DNA of 64,000 nt from Grimontia marina (GTDB lineage Bacteria > Pseudomonadota > Gammaproteobacteria > Enterobacterales > Vibrionaceae). The DNA is taken from NCBI RefSeq assembly GCF_900060185.1, contig NZ_FIZY01000021.1:1-64000 (forward strand), read 5' to 3'. This document shows, piece by piece, positions 46,177-53,681 of this stretch. Each line of letters begins with the position of its first letter. Position 1 is the stretch's first letter. Under the pieces are notes generated by a model. It was not told where the DNA came from and did not search any database. It saw nothing but the letters and a program-made list of their open reading frames with translations. The translations under genes were made by a program, and so were the position numbers.

Positions 46177-46289
46177 GCGACCCAATCACTAAAGCGAACC
46201 TGCAATTTGAAAAGCTACCTTTTTGGTATCACTGCTTTTCAATTGCAGTTTTTCTCATTCCTTACGTTTCAATTGAGTTTTCAATATGA
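46173..46289 (+). CDS. 38-residue ORF coupled to cox and cII
   Basis: An ORF of 38 codons whose ATG overlaps the cox stop (ATGA at 46173) and whose TGA overlaps the cII ATG (ATGA at 46286). This exact double overlap in a tightly packed operon argues that it is translated. The C-terminal half is hydrophobic (CFSIAVFLIPYVSIEF), consistent with a small membrane peptide. Confidence 0.55.
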   Translation: MSDPITKANLQFEKLPFWYHCFSIAVFLIPYVSIEFSI

Positions 46290-46822
46290 CCAGCAATAAC
46301 TCAATGTGCGTTTCATGTGAATGCAAACAAAAGACTTGGGACGATTCTTGTTATGCATTTGCAAATAGCACTGATATGACAAAGATGGCCAAACTCATTG
46401 GCATTACGCCGCAAATGATGCGTAACAAAATGAACCCCGACCAACCGCACGAACTAAAGGTGCGTGAACTTATCGACATCACCAACACAGGTAATGAAAC
46501 CCTGATAAGTGGTCTTTTGCTTGCGTGCGACATGGTTGGCGCAAAACTTCCAAAAGAAAACCAAGAAGCCACGCTTGCAATGCGTGCCCTGCTTTCGTCA
46601 AAACACGCCGGTGAAATATCTGCCGTAGCAATTGAAAACGCCGGTGCAAAGCATCTACCCCGCACAGAGCGCGAAACCCTTCGCGATGCAGCACAACGCA
46701 ACATCAGAAATATGGTCTTGCTGATCGCCGATTTAGAAAACCGCACAGCTGGCGTTGCGCCGTTCCTTTCCATGTCCATGGAAGTGATCGGCAACGGTAT
46801 GCCAATGCCAGGGCTAACGTAA
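46286..46822 (+). CDS. Phage regulatory protein CII (P2-type)
   Basis: 178 residues matching the phage CII regulatory family of HP1/K139/186-like phages: N-terminal HTH region (MTKMAKLIGITPQMMRNKMNPDQPHELKVRELIDIT) and a helical C-terminal part. Expected to promote establishment of lysogeny by activating the cI-side promoter. The stretch up to TDM contains four Cys (CVSCECKQKTWDDSC). Confidence 0.82.
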   Translation: MTSNNSMCVSCECKQKTWDDSCYAFANSTDMTKMAKLIGITPQMMRNKMNPDQPHELKVRELIDITNTGNETLISGLLLACDMVGAKLPKENQEATLAMRALLSSKHAGEISAVAIENAGAKHLPRTERETLRDAAQRNIRNMVLLIADLENRTAGVAPFLSMSMEVIGNGMPMPGLT

Positions 46823-46834
46823 GGAGATAACTAC

Positions 46835-47206
46835 ATGAGCAACGCACAATCCCTGAAAAGTATCCCGCAGAGCCTGAAACAGTTTGATGCGATGTTAGAA
46901 GAAGCGGCTAATGCACCAGTTCGCCCGGCAGAAGACAGCATCGCAGCAGCAAAAGCCCTTTTTACCATTGGTCATAAACAAAGTTTGATTGCACTGATTT
47001 ATAACGGCCTTCAAGCGAAACAACGGGCGCTACTCCTCTCTGCAGGTGGTGCAGACCACAACCTACGAGATATGAACTTCAAAGACCTCGACGGTCTGAC
47101 GCGAGAAAAAGTGCGCCGTGGATTGAATGAGTTTTCAATCGTCATTCGCCGCTTTAACAACGCCGTGGGCCATATCGAAAGAACTCTACCTACCGACTTC
47201 AGATAA
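46835..47206 (+). CDS. Phage protein of unknown function
   Basis: 123 residues, mostly alpha-helical, no recognised domain. AAGGAG lies nine bases before the ATG. It is 12 bases after cII in the early operon, so an early regulatory or replication-linked role is likely but unproven. Confidence 0.7.
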   Translation: MSNAQSLKSIPQSLKQFDAMLEEAANAPVRPAEDSIAAAKALFTIGHKQSLIALIYNGLQAKQRALLLSAGGADHNLRDMNFKDLDGLTREKVRRGLNEFSIVIRRFNNAVGHIERTLPTDFR

Positions 47207-47211
47207 CAATA

Positions 47212-47247
47212 AGCAGCACGCTTGTCACTTTCGAGGTGCTTTTTTGT
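47212..47247 (+). terminator. Weak terminator-like hairpin in the early operon
   Basis: AGCAC ... GGTGCTTTTTT with a long loop after the 123-residue gene; it may reduce but not stop readthrough to the replication genes. Confidence 0.3.
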
Positions 47248-47267
47248 CAGTGAAATAGGTTAACAAC

Positions 47268-47543
47268 ATGAAAAACCAAACCAGAAACCTAAAAAATGCC
47301 TTTGATGGTTTGCTTTGGCTCAGTGCCGAATCCTTAGGTACACGCTTCTTTGTCGATGTCTCTCTATGGGCTAGCCGACAAGAAATCAAAGTGGAAATCG
47401 TTGACTTGCTCCAAGGTGCCACCCCCATCTTTATGGACTCCAGCTATGGAAACGCTTTTGACACTGAAACCATTAACGCAATGGAAGACCGCTTGATTGA
47501 AAAACTTGGCGACCTGAAAGCACAAGAGGAGCAAGCAGCATGA
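47268..47543 (+). CDS. Phage protein of unknown function
   Basis: 91 residues, acidic at the C-terminus, no domain recognised (FDGLLWLSAESLGTRFFVDVSL). Overlaps the next gene by ATGA at 47540, so the two are coupled. Confidence 0.65.
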   Translation: MKNQTRNLKNAFDGLLWLSAESLGTRFFVDVSLWASRQEIKVEIVDLLQGATPIFMDSSYGNAFDTETINAMEDRLIEKLGDLKAQEEQAA

Positions 47544-47794
47544 TCAAAGTCGTATCGATTCCCCGTATTGCTGCCCATGCTGGCAGCCCTTTTAACCTTA
47601 TTCACGTTCGCTTGTATTGGGTTTGTCCACAGTGTGGCGATGAACGTGGAGAGTTGGTCGGCACTACTTCATACGATGGCAGTTGCCGTTTGTATTGTGA
47701 TGGTTGGTCAAACCCTTGCGGCCATGTGGACAAGTACAGCGCAGTGAAGAAAGAAGCCCTGGCCAACGGGTTAAACGAAGAGGTGACAGCATGA
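47540..47794 (+). CDS. Small zinc-ribbon phage protein
   Basis: 84 residues with a probable zinc site: CPQCG at residues 29-33, then C..YCDG and NPCGH. The spacing resembles Ogr/DksA-like ribbons without the full consensus. Coupled at both ends by ATGA overlaps. Probably binds nucleic acid or a polymerase; not demonstrated. Confidence 0.65.
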   Translation: MIKVVSIPRIAAHAGSPFNLIHVRLYWVCPQCGDERGELVGTTSYDGSCRLYCDGWSNPCGHVDKYSAVKKEALANGLNEEVTA

Positions 47795-48021
47795 TGAATT
47801 TCCTTGCTGTTTACTTGTGTGGCGACGGCAGCATTCTCCGCAATGAAGATACTTCCGAAGTTATGAACTTACAGCTGGGCGAGTTCGAAACCAAAGAACT
47901 CGCCATCAAGCAGGCGTGTAGCCAGCTTGAATGCACCCATTACCACAACGGTGTACTAACCAAAGGAGATGGACAGGGCGGATATCTGATTGTTGATGCG
48001 CAGGAGTTCACTACAGTATGA
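47791..48021 (+). CDS. Phage protein of unknown function
   Basis: 76 residues from the ATG at 47791 (MMNFLAVYLCGDGS), preceded by GAGGTG. Overlaps the preceding gene and the following rep gene (ATGA at 48018). No domain recognised. Confidence 0.65.
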   Translation: MMNFLAVYLCGDGSILRNEDTSEVMNLQLGEFETKELAIKQACSQLECTHYHNGVLTKGDGQGGYLIVDAQEFTTV

Positions 48022-50321
48022 CATCCCGCTTTTTCACCCCGCAAGAAATCCGACAATTCACCAACGCCGGACCTGAGAAAATCGGCTCGGCGGAATTCTT
48101 TCTTGATGACCACTCAAACGATGAAGCATTAAAGCGAGCGATCGGTTATAGAGAACCTTACATGCCACCCGAGCTTGCCCCGCAGGGCAGTCGCGAAGCG
48201 GCTGGGGGTAATAGCCTTGTCCAGTGGCGCAAAAGTCCGACAAGGGAACAAATCTATGCCAGAAACCAGCTATTACATGCTGAAAAGGCAGATCTGGCCG
48301 CCAAACCAGAAAAAGATCGCATCAGAGCAAAGCGAGAACGCATCCGTAAATGGGCAGCTTTGGCACGAACGCCAAAGTTGGGAGAAAACGCAAAACTCAT
48401 TCCCCCATTCGCTGTCGCAGCCTGCGCTCCCATTACGCTTGACTGGCAAAAGAACCCGGTTAAATGCCTGCAAGCACATGGTTTTGTCGTCAATGCGCCG
48501 GTAATAGCAAAATTACAGCACCGGGAATGGTCAAACGAATGGCGAATACGAGTTACTGCTCAATCAAGACCCTCAGAAGCACCGCCAACACAAGCTGGCG
48601 ATAGGTTGACAAAACACCTTACCCAAAGTTCTGTGTCCAAAATCATTACTTCCGGCGCTTACGTGCAAGTGCTCCGTGGAGGTTTTACCACCTTCACAAC
48701 ACTTACATTCAGCCAGGAACAAAGAGAGCGTGTGCTTACACCCAAACCACAATCAAAAAACCGCACCAAGCCGGGAATATTTGGCGCCATCGTTGTCATG
48801 AAACCACAAGGTAGGGAGCCCTTGCGCCTTAAAGCAGAAGGTGCATTTACCTGGCTTGATGACATGGGAAAGGAAGGGGATCTCGCTGCCGTGAACCCAG
48901 AAGAAATTAAACAAGTTGGAGAAGATGACAGCGGCTCCCCATTATTTGACATAGGCGCCCCGAGCATCAGAGCTTGCGGCCCTTACAGCAAAGTACGTGC
49001 ATTCACGCCGGATTCTACTGTAGGTAAAGAAGTCAGCCACTTCATCGACCTAGCCCAAAAAGCATATCAACGTGGTTGGATACCTAACTACATGCCAAGG
49101 CGCACCAAACCTCACCAAGCCAAAGAAAAACAAGCAGGAGAAAAGTGCGGCCGACACATTGCGGCTGGCCCTTTCACCCCCATTAGAAAAGGCGATCAAA
49201 AAGACAAAATAAAACAGAACCCACGCTGGAAAAACAGCAACGGCAAATGGAAGCAAACCGCCGTACCTCTCGATTACATCTGGGTAGCCGAAATGCCTGC
49301 CAATGAAGACGGTGAGCCCAACCCGCACGTTCACTTGCTCATGCGTTGGGAGGTACCTGGAACCCACTTCCATGCATGGGCTGGGAGGTTAGAAAAAATG
49401 TGGGGAAATGGATTCGCCAAGCTAGAAAGAATTAAACACGCTAAAGCAGGCGCAAACTACATCGTCAAAGCCGTCGGTTACACAGCTAAAGGTGGTAAGG
49501 AAAACCAAGGGCTCATTCGAGGTAACCGCTACAGCATTAGCCAATCTGCGAGAGCAGAAGGGTTCGAAGACATCATGAGCTGGCAGGCAGACAATATGGC
49601 CGCCATCATCGCTGAATGTGAAGAAAAGTTAGCACGCACTAATGCACATCATGATGGCGCAGCTAGCCGCGCCCAAATGAAGTTAAAGAAACAGAAAAAA
49701 ATCCATCAAATCACCAAAAAGAGCAAAAAATTCACAGAAGAAGAACGCGAAAAGCGCCTCTCAGAAATTAAAGTGAAAATGGCAACGCTGGATGAGGAAA
49801 TCCTCGCTGCTCAACAAGCAAAGCGAGAGCGGGGGGTTTTTGCCTCAGGTCATTGGCAAATCACCTTCACCGGGTCAAATGCGACCCACAACCTAGATAA
49901 CTTCCTAGGTTGGGCCGTAAACAATCGCCATTGGCAAGCCAACGCCAGAAATGACTACATCAAACAAGAATTAGAGCAGGCTAAAGAAGAAGCTATTATT
50001 AATATGCGGCTTGAATACAGCGCTATAGAAAGCGCCAAAAACCCCAGCGATAGCGAAATTCAAAAACTAGAATATCTGTACAAAAAGCTTGAAAGCGTGC
50101 AGCAAGAAATCGACTACCAACGCCGATTAAGAATCCAGCTCGCCAACAACTTGCGCCAGCAACGTGCATACTGGCGCAAACATACTATGACCAAAACTGA
50201 GCAGCGAACCAGCACTGAGTGGTGGGCTAGCTTCTTAAACAGATACGAACCACCAGAACAATCTTGTATGAACCAGCTACTCACAGATATGCACTCCGAA
50301 GACCTGAGAATGAGGGCGTAA
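48018..50321 (+). CDS. Replication initiation endonuclease (P2 gpA/HUH type)
   Basis: 767 residues, rolling-circle initiator. The HUH motif is His437-Val-His439 in NPHVHLLMRW; the catalytic tyrosines are in NYIVKAVGYTAK at Tyr481 and Tyr488 (P2 gpA has a YxxxY pair, so the spacing here is wider, or only the first YxxK is used). The N-terminal third is basic; residues about 540-590 and 640-700 are coiled-coil-like. The origin is usually inside this gene in P2 phages; not located here. Confidence 0.88.
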   Translation: MTSRFFTPQEIRQFTNAGPEKIGSAEFFLDDHSNDEALKRAIGYREPYMPPELAPQGSREAAGGNSLVQWRKSPTREQIYARNQLLHAEKADLAAKPEKDRIRAKRERIRKWAALARTPKLGENAKLIPPFAVAACAPITLDWQKNPVKCLQAHGFVVNAPVIAKLQHREWSNEWRIRVTAQSRPSEAPPTQAGDRLTKHLTQSSVSKIITSGAYVQVLRGGFTTFTTLTFSQEQRERVLTPKPQSKNRTKPGIFGAIVVMKPQGREPLRLKAEGAFTWLDDMGKEGDLAAVNPEEIKQVGEDDSGSPLFDIGAPSIRACGPYSKVRAFTPDSTVGKEVSHFIDLAQKAYQRGWIPNYMPRRTKPHQAKEKQAGEKCGRHIAAGPFTPIRKGDQKDKIKQNPRWKNSNGKWKQTAVPLDYIWVAEMPANEDGEPNPHVHLLMRWEVPGTHFHAWAGRLEKMWGNGFAKLERIKHAKAGANYIVKAVGYTAKGGKENQGLIRGNRYSISQSARAEGFEDIMSWQADNMAAIIAECEEKLARTNAHHDGAASRAQMKLKKQKKIHQITKKSKKFTEEEREKRLSEIKVKMATLDEEILAAQQAKRERGVFASGHWQITFTGSNATHNLDNFLGWAVNNRHWQANARNDYIKQELEQAKEEAIINMRLEYSAIESAKNPSDSEIQKLEYLYKKLESVQQEIDYQRRLRIQLANNLRQQRAYWRKHTMTKTEQRTSTEWWASFLNRYEPPEQSCMNQLLTDMHSEDLRMRA

Positions 50322-50323
50322 AC

Positions 50324-50563
50324 ATGCCAAAAAGTAGAGAGCAACGATATGGCGAATACCGAGCTAACCAAGACCATGAAGTGGGGTGCGAAGCATTCAT
50401 GACAGAAGTCGAAGTAGCCACAAAGCGCAGAGTGGAAGCATTAGAACGGGAATATCGGGCAAATCGAGCAAAAGGACAAGCTGCTCCTGAAGTAAAAAAG
50501 GCAAAAAGTTTGGAAGAGCTAGCTAGCGCCAAGTTGCCCAAATACGACAATGTCAGGGGCTGA
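50324..50563 (+). CDS. Small charged phage protein
   Basis: 79 residues, very rich in E, K and R (CEAFMTEVEVATKRRVEALEREYRANRAKG), two bases after rep. Mostly helical, no family recognised. Confidence 0.65.
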   Translation: MPKSREQRYGEYRANQDHEVGCEAFMTEVEVATKRRVEALEREYRANRAKGQAAPEVKKAKSLEELASAKLPKYDNVRG

Positions 50564-50959
50564 TTACATAGGTGTTCGAGTTCTGTCAATAACTGTACGC
50601 ACTCCGTCTGCGAAGGTATTACTAAGCCATTTGATATTGGTGAAGATGCGTTAAGCGCATTACTTAAAGGCTCTCGCGTCAGCGTTGGTGGGGGGAGCAG
50701 TATCAAAATACGCCAGTGTACCGAAGTGGTGTTAGATGACACAGGTCACTACATCACCATAGAGCGCCCCCCACAGCTCATTGAAATTGACGACCGATGC
50801 CATCAACAAGACATGCAAGCGTTCGACAACGCGGTGGCCGACTTCCTCAACTACGGAAAACCGAAAAAAGTACCACCAGAGACGCCGAAAACGACCCAAC
50901 CTGACCTCTCACGTATCCCGCCAACTTACTGGGATGACGAAGATTGGCCGTTGATATAG
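50550..50959 (+). pseudogene. Apparently frameshifted phage gene
   Basis: An ATG at 50550 overlapping the previous gene's end opens a frame that ends after 34 codons at 50654. From about 50612 a second frame (-1 relative to the first) reads continuously as GITKPFDIGEDALSALLKGSRVSVGGG... to the stop at 50959, with good codon use but no ATG before 50726 (GTG). Together they look like one protein of about 125 residues broken near 50610. Alternatives: a shorter gene from GTG 50726 (77 residues), or programmed slippage, though no canonical slippery heptamer is seen. Confidence 0.5.
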
Positions 50960-51100
50960 AAAATAGGTATATCCATTGAAGTTTGGGTCCAGTGGTTGGT
51001 CTAAAAAAATATCCGCCATTTAACTATTTGTATTAAAAAATATTTAATCTTCGCTCACGTGCTATGCACGCAAAACGACATATTTAACCTCGACAGACAT

Positions 51101-51133
51101 TTGATTGAAAATATACTGTATATCTATACAGTA
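51101..51133 (+). promoter_or_regulatory. LexA (SOS) box over a promoter
   Basis: TACTGTATATCTATACAGTA at 51114-51133 matches the 20-base SOS box consensus except at one central position. A promoter overlaps it: TTGATT (51101), 18-base gap, TATACA (51125-51130). It lies 48 bases before the 60-residue gene. LexA should hold this promoter silent until DNA damage. Confidence 0.88.
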
Positions 51134-51180
51134 TTTCGTGTGGGTGTCCGCATCTTCGCGCATGTAGGGAGAAGAATAAA

Positions 51181-51363
51181 ATGGATAAAAAAAGCCATGC
51201 CGCTGTTCAGTGGATTGAATCGCGCGCATACGAAGATACGGCCAACCCTGAGTGGCCGCCGGAAGTGTATTTTCTATTACATTTGGTCAGGGAGAACGCT
51301 AAAAAAGCGAGAGCTGCTGATGAAGAAGAGATTGGCGAACAGTCGGTGAGACAGAGCGGATAA
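51181..51363 (+). CDS. SOS-controlled small protein, candidate antirepressor
   Basis: 60 residues (about half charged), ATG preceded by GGGAG. Directly behind the LexA box. In phage 186 the LexA-controlled gene tum encodes an antirepressor that inactivates a non-cleavable CI; this gene holds the same logical position, and the CI here also lacks a cleavage domain. I see no sequence similarity to Tum or DinI, so function is inferred from regulation only. Confidence 0.6.
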   Translation: MDKKSHAAVQWIESRAYEDTANPEWPPEVYFLLHLVRENAKKARAADEEEIGEQSVRQSG

Positions 51364-51463
51364 TGATTCGAAGAACCCAGGTAAAGATACTGAAAACGCG
51401 ACTAAGTTTGTCCTCGAATGCACATTGTCAGATATTAAAATTTAAGGGAACTGGTAGCCGTCT

Positions 51464-51787
51464 CTATCGCTCTGCTTTCTCTTTGGCGATCAGTTCAATC
51501 AGGGAAATAAATGTCGAATAATATCTTTCTGGCAATTTGCAGATAGCGGCCCGCACATCTTCAGTGACCAAACGCCGTTGTTGTCGTTCGCCGTCCGCCA
51601 CATCCGCCAGCGTCAACTTGTAACAGTCCATCAACTGTCTTAAATGCTTTATCGTCATCGAGGTTTCACCCGATTCAATCCGGCCCAATGTCTTCAAAGA
51701 CAATTCAGGACAGAGCGCGGCCACCTGTTGTTGCGTATACCCCATTTGACGTCTTACTGCTTTCAAATATACAACAATTGGGTCCAT
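51464..51787 (-). CDS. XRE-family transcriptional regulator
   Basis: 107 residues from the ATG at 51787 (AGGTATGAG upstream). HTH_XRE at residues 7-60: LKAVRRQMGYTQQQVAALCPELSLKTLGRIESGETSMTIKHLRQLM. C-terminal helix of unknown role. Earlier in-frame ATG at 51817 is possible. Single leftward gene in an otherwise rightward block, hence a likely accessory insertion. Confidence 0.8.
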   Translation of the reverse strand: MDPIVVYLKAVRRQMGYTQQQVAALCPELSLKTLGRIESGETSMTIKHLRQLMDCYKLTLADVADGERQQRRLVTEDVRAAICKLPERYYSTFISLIELIAKEKAER

Positions 51788-51859
51788 CTCATACCTAAGA
51801 ATATTTATATTTTTCATGTAGAAAAAGAGACTAATCTGACTCACAAATACTGCTAATCG

Positions 51860-51871
51860 GTCATATATGAC
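51860..51871. promoter_or_regulatory. Palindrome upstream of the XRE gene
   Basis: GTCATATATGAC, a perfect 12-base palindrome 73 bases before the XRE start, in the spacer shared with the small rightward gene at 52019. Possible autoregulatory site. Confidence 0.4.
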
Positions 51872-52018
51872 AGCTCAACTTCTCATTCTCAATATAGTCA
51901 CCAAATCCCATTAATGAGACATAAAAAATGAAGAATATTACAACTGCACCAAAGTGCATTTCGATAGGTTAAAAAATAAAAAACAGTAATCAACGAATCA
52001 GATGGAAGGTGACTGACT

Positions 52019-52213
52019 ATGGCGTTAGTACATGAACTTGCAAAGCAGTGGGTTAAAGAAAGGTTTTCTGAACACACAGATGGTGTGCCTATCTATGAGG
52101 ATGTTCTTGTGTTGGCGTTTTTGATTTTATTGATTGATTTTGATGAGAAAGAAAGCGACTTTCTCAATATCAACAGTGAAGATTTTGACGGGCCAGAGGA
52201 AACAAACGTCTAG
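52019..52213 (+). CDS. Small acidic phage protein
   Basis: 64 residues with a good ribosome site (GGAAGGTG). Central hydrophobic stretch (VLVLAFLILLIDF) and a strongly acidic C-terminus. No family recognised. Its 3' end lies 15 bases from the convergent Ogr-type gene. Confidence 0.55.
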   Translation: MALVHELAKQWVKERFSEHTDGVPIYEDVLVLAFLILLIDFDEKESDFLNINSEDFDGPEETNV

Positions 52214-52228
52214 CGCCTCAACGTGAAG

Positions 52229-52678
52229 CTAGAAAAGCGAAAGTTGCTGTTTTAGCTCACGTCTCGCGGACGGCGGGATTGACCGGATAAGCGCCACCGC
52301 CAATTCGTTGGTGGTGAGTGCGGAAGGTGAAAGCGTGTATGCGTAAGCCCGGTACATCACAAAGCGGTGGCCGCAACCAGAGCAGTGGCAGTATATGTCG
52401 CTCACATTGATCGAAAGGCGGTTAGTTTTCTGGATGGTCGCCCTTTCACCACACCCACAAAAAATACGGGTGCCTTGTACGGAGGCGTCCAACGTCACAC
52501 CTGCTGGAAAGCTGGCAGGAAGGTTCAAGGAATGTTTAAACCCAAGTGAAGCCACAAACGAGTGGCCACACTCGGGTTTTGTGCATGAGCAGTATAAATC
52601 TGCTGCATTGGGGTTTTGCTTGTCTCTTTCTGTGCGGCTCACTACCGCACCTGCACCGCATGAACAATCCACACGCAT
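52229..52678 (-). CDS. Tandem Ogr/Delta-type late transcription activator
   Basis: 149 residues with two zinc-finger units of the Ogr/Delta type: first C5-x-C7 ... YCSC..CGHSF, second IFCGCGERA ... IYCHCSGCGHRF. P2 Ogr has one such unit (72 residues), satellite P4 Delta has two, as here. Such proteins bind upstream of late promoters and contact RNA polymerase alpha. AAGG precedes the ATG. It is last in the leftward late cluster. Confidence 0.85.
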   Translation of the reverse strand: MRVDCSCGAGAVVSRTERDKQNPNAADLYCSCTKPECGHSFVASLGFKHSLNLPASFPAGVTLDASVQGTRIFCGCGERATIQKTNRLSINVSDIYCHCSGCGHRFVMYRAYAYTLSPSALTTNELAVALIRSIPPSARRELKQQLSLF

Positions 52679-52754
52679 GAAACCTTGCCCTAACTGACTG
52701 ACCGACCCTTCGATGGTAGTTAAGTGCTGGTTATTTGTACAGTGTCAATACGCT

Positions 52755-53669
52755 CTATCGCGATGCGCTCATGGCAGTGTTGATTCGGTTTTCCGCCGTA
52801 GTGAAAAACATGTCATCTTTTTCTATGCCATAGAAGTCCCGCCCCATTTCAACGCACCCCACGCCAGTGGTGCCACTCCCCATTGTGAAGTCCAGCACCT
52901 TGCTGTTGGGGGCGCTGTAGGTAAAAAGCAAATCTTTGATCAAGGCCAATGGCTTTTGTGTGGGGTGTAACCCCGTTAAATCACGCTTGTAATACAAGAT
53001 GTTGCTTTTGAATTTTTTACCTGGCGCCAGATTAAAGACGCGCGGCCAACGTTGACGAAGCCGGTTTCGATAATCCATGTCCACCGCTTTTAAATCGGCA
53101 TAGCTGCGTTTGAAATACCCGGTCTCGTATTGCAAAAGCTGCAGCTTGCTCTCAGAAGGGATCGAAAATTGACGGCCATCGGTGAAATAATGCCCCGCTG
53201 AAGAGCCCAACTTTTTCACCATTTGTGAACGGGTAAAACCGGATTTTACGAGTTCGGCATCAAACCACGGTTTCAACGGATGATCCCGAAAGTCATCACA
53301 CCTCTTGTAATACACGACAATGTCTTCGGTGTAATTGGCGGGCACCTTGCTGACATTGAACGCAGTGGCAAAGTGCTCTTTAACCCAGTTCAAACGATGT
53401 GAAAAAGGTAAGGAGCCGTGAGCCCCTAGAATCAGCTTGCTGGTAAACGGCTCCTGACCAAACAAAATAAGCACGCCGTTTGGCCTGAGTACACGAAAGC
53501 ACTCAGCAAACATCTTGTTAAAGTCGATGGGGGTATCCCAATCAGCGCGAATACCTGTCATCCCCTTTATCGTGCCATAGGGGGGATCGGTAAGAATTAA
53601 ATCGATAGCGCCATCAGGAAGGTTTTTCATTTTCTCCAGGCAATCGCCATGCATCAGTACAACAGACAC
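52755..53669 (-). CDS. Phage DNA methyltransferase (N6-adenine or N4-cytosine)
   Basis: 304 residues. Catalytic DPPY at 28-31 and the SAM loop LDFTMGSGTT at 259-268, i.e. the beta-class order with motif IV first. TGLHPTQKPLALIKDLL is typical of the class. Twelve bases after the portal gene on the same strand, so in the late operon. Probably protects phage DNA from restriction; the recognition site cannot be read from the sequence. Confidence 0.9.
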   Translation of the reverse strand: MSVVLMHGDCLEKMKNLPDGAIDLILTDPPYGTIKGMTGIRADWDTPIDFNKMFAECFRVLRPNGVLILFGQEPFTSKLILGAHGSLPFSHRLNWVKEHFATAFNVSKVPANYTEDIVVYYKRCDDFRDHPLKPWFDAELVKSGFTRSQMVKKLGSSAGHYFTDGRQFSIPSESKLQLLQYETGYFKRSYADLKAVDMDYRNRLRQRWPRVFNLAPGKKFKSNILYYKRDLTGLHPTQKPLALIKDLLFTYSAPNSKVLDFTMGSGTTGVGCVEMGRDFYGIEKDDMFFTTAENRINTAMSASR

Positions 53670-53681
53670 TGATCATCTCCT

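Noticed and set aside
51058-51070. CGTGC-TAT-GCACG hairpin as a terminator before the SOS gene
   Set aside because: Short stem without a T tract on either strand.
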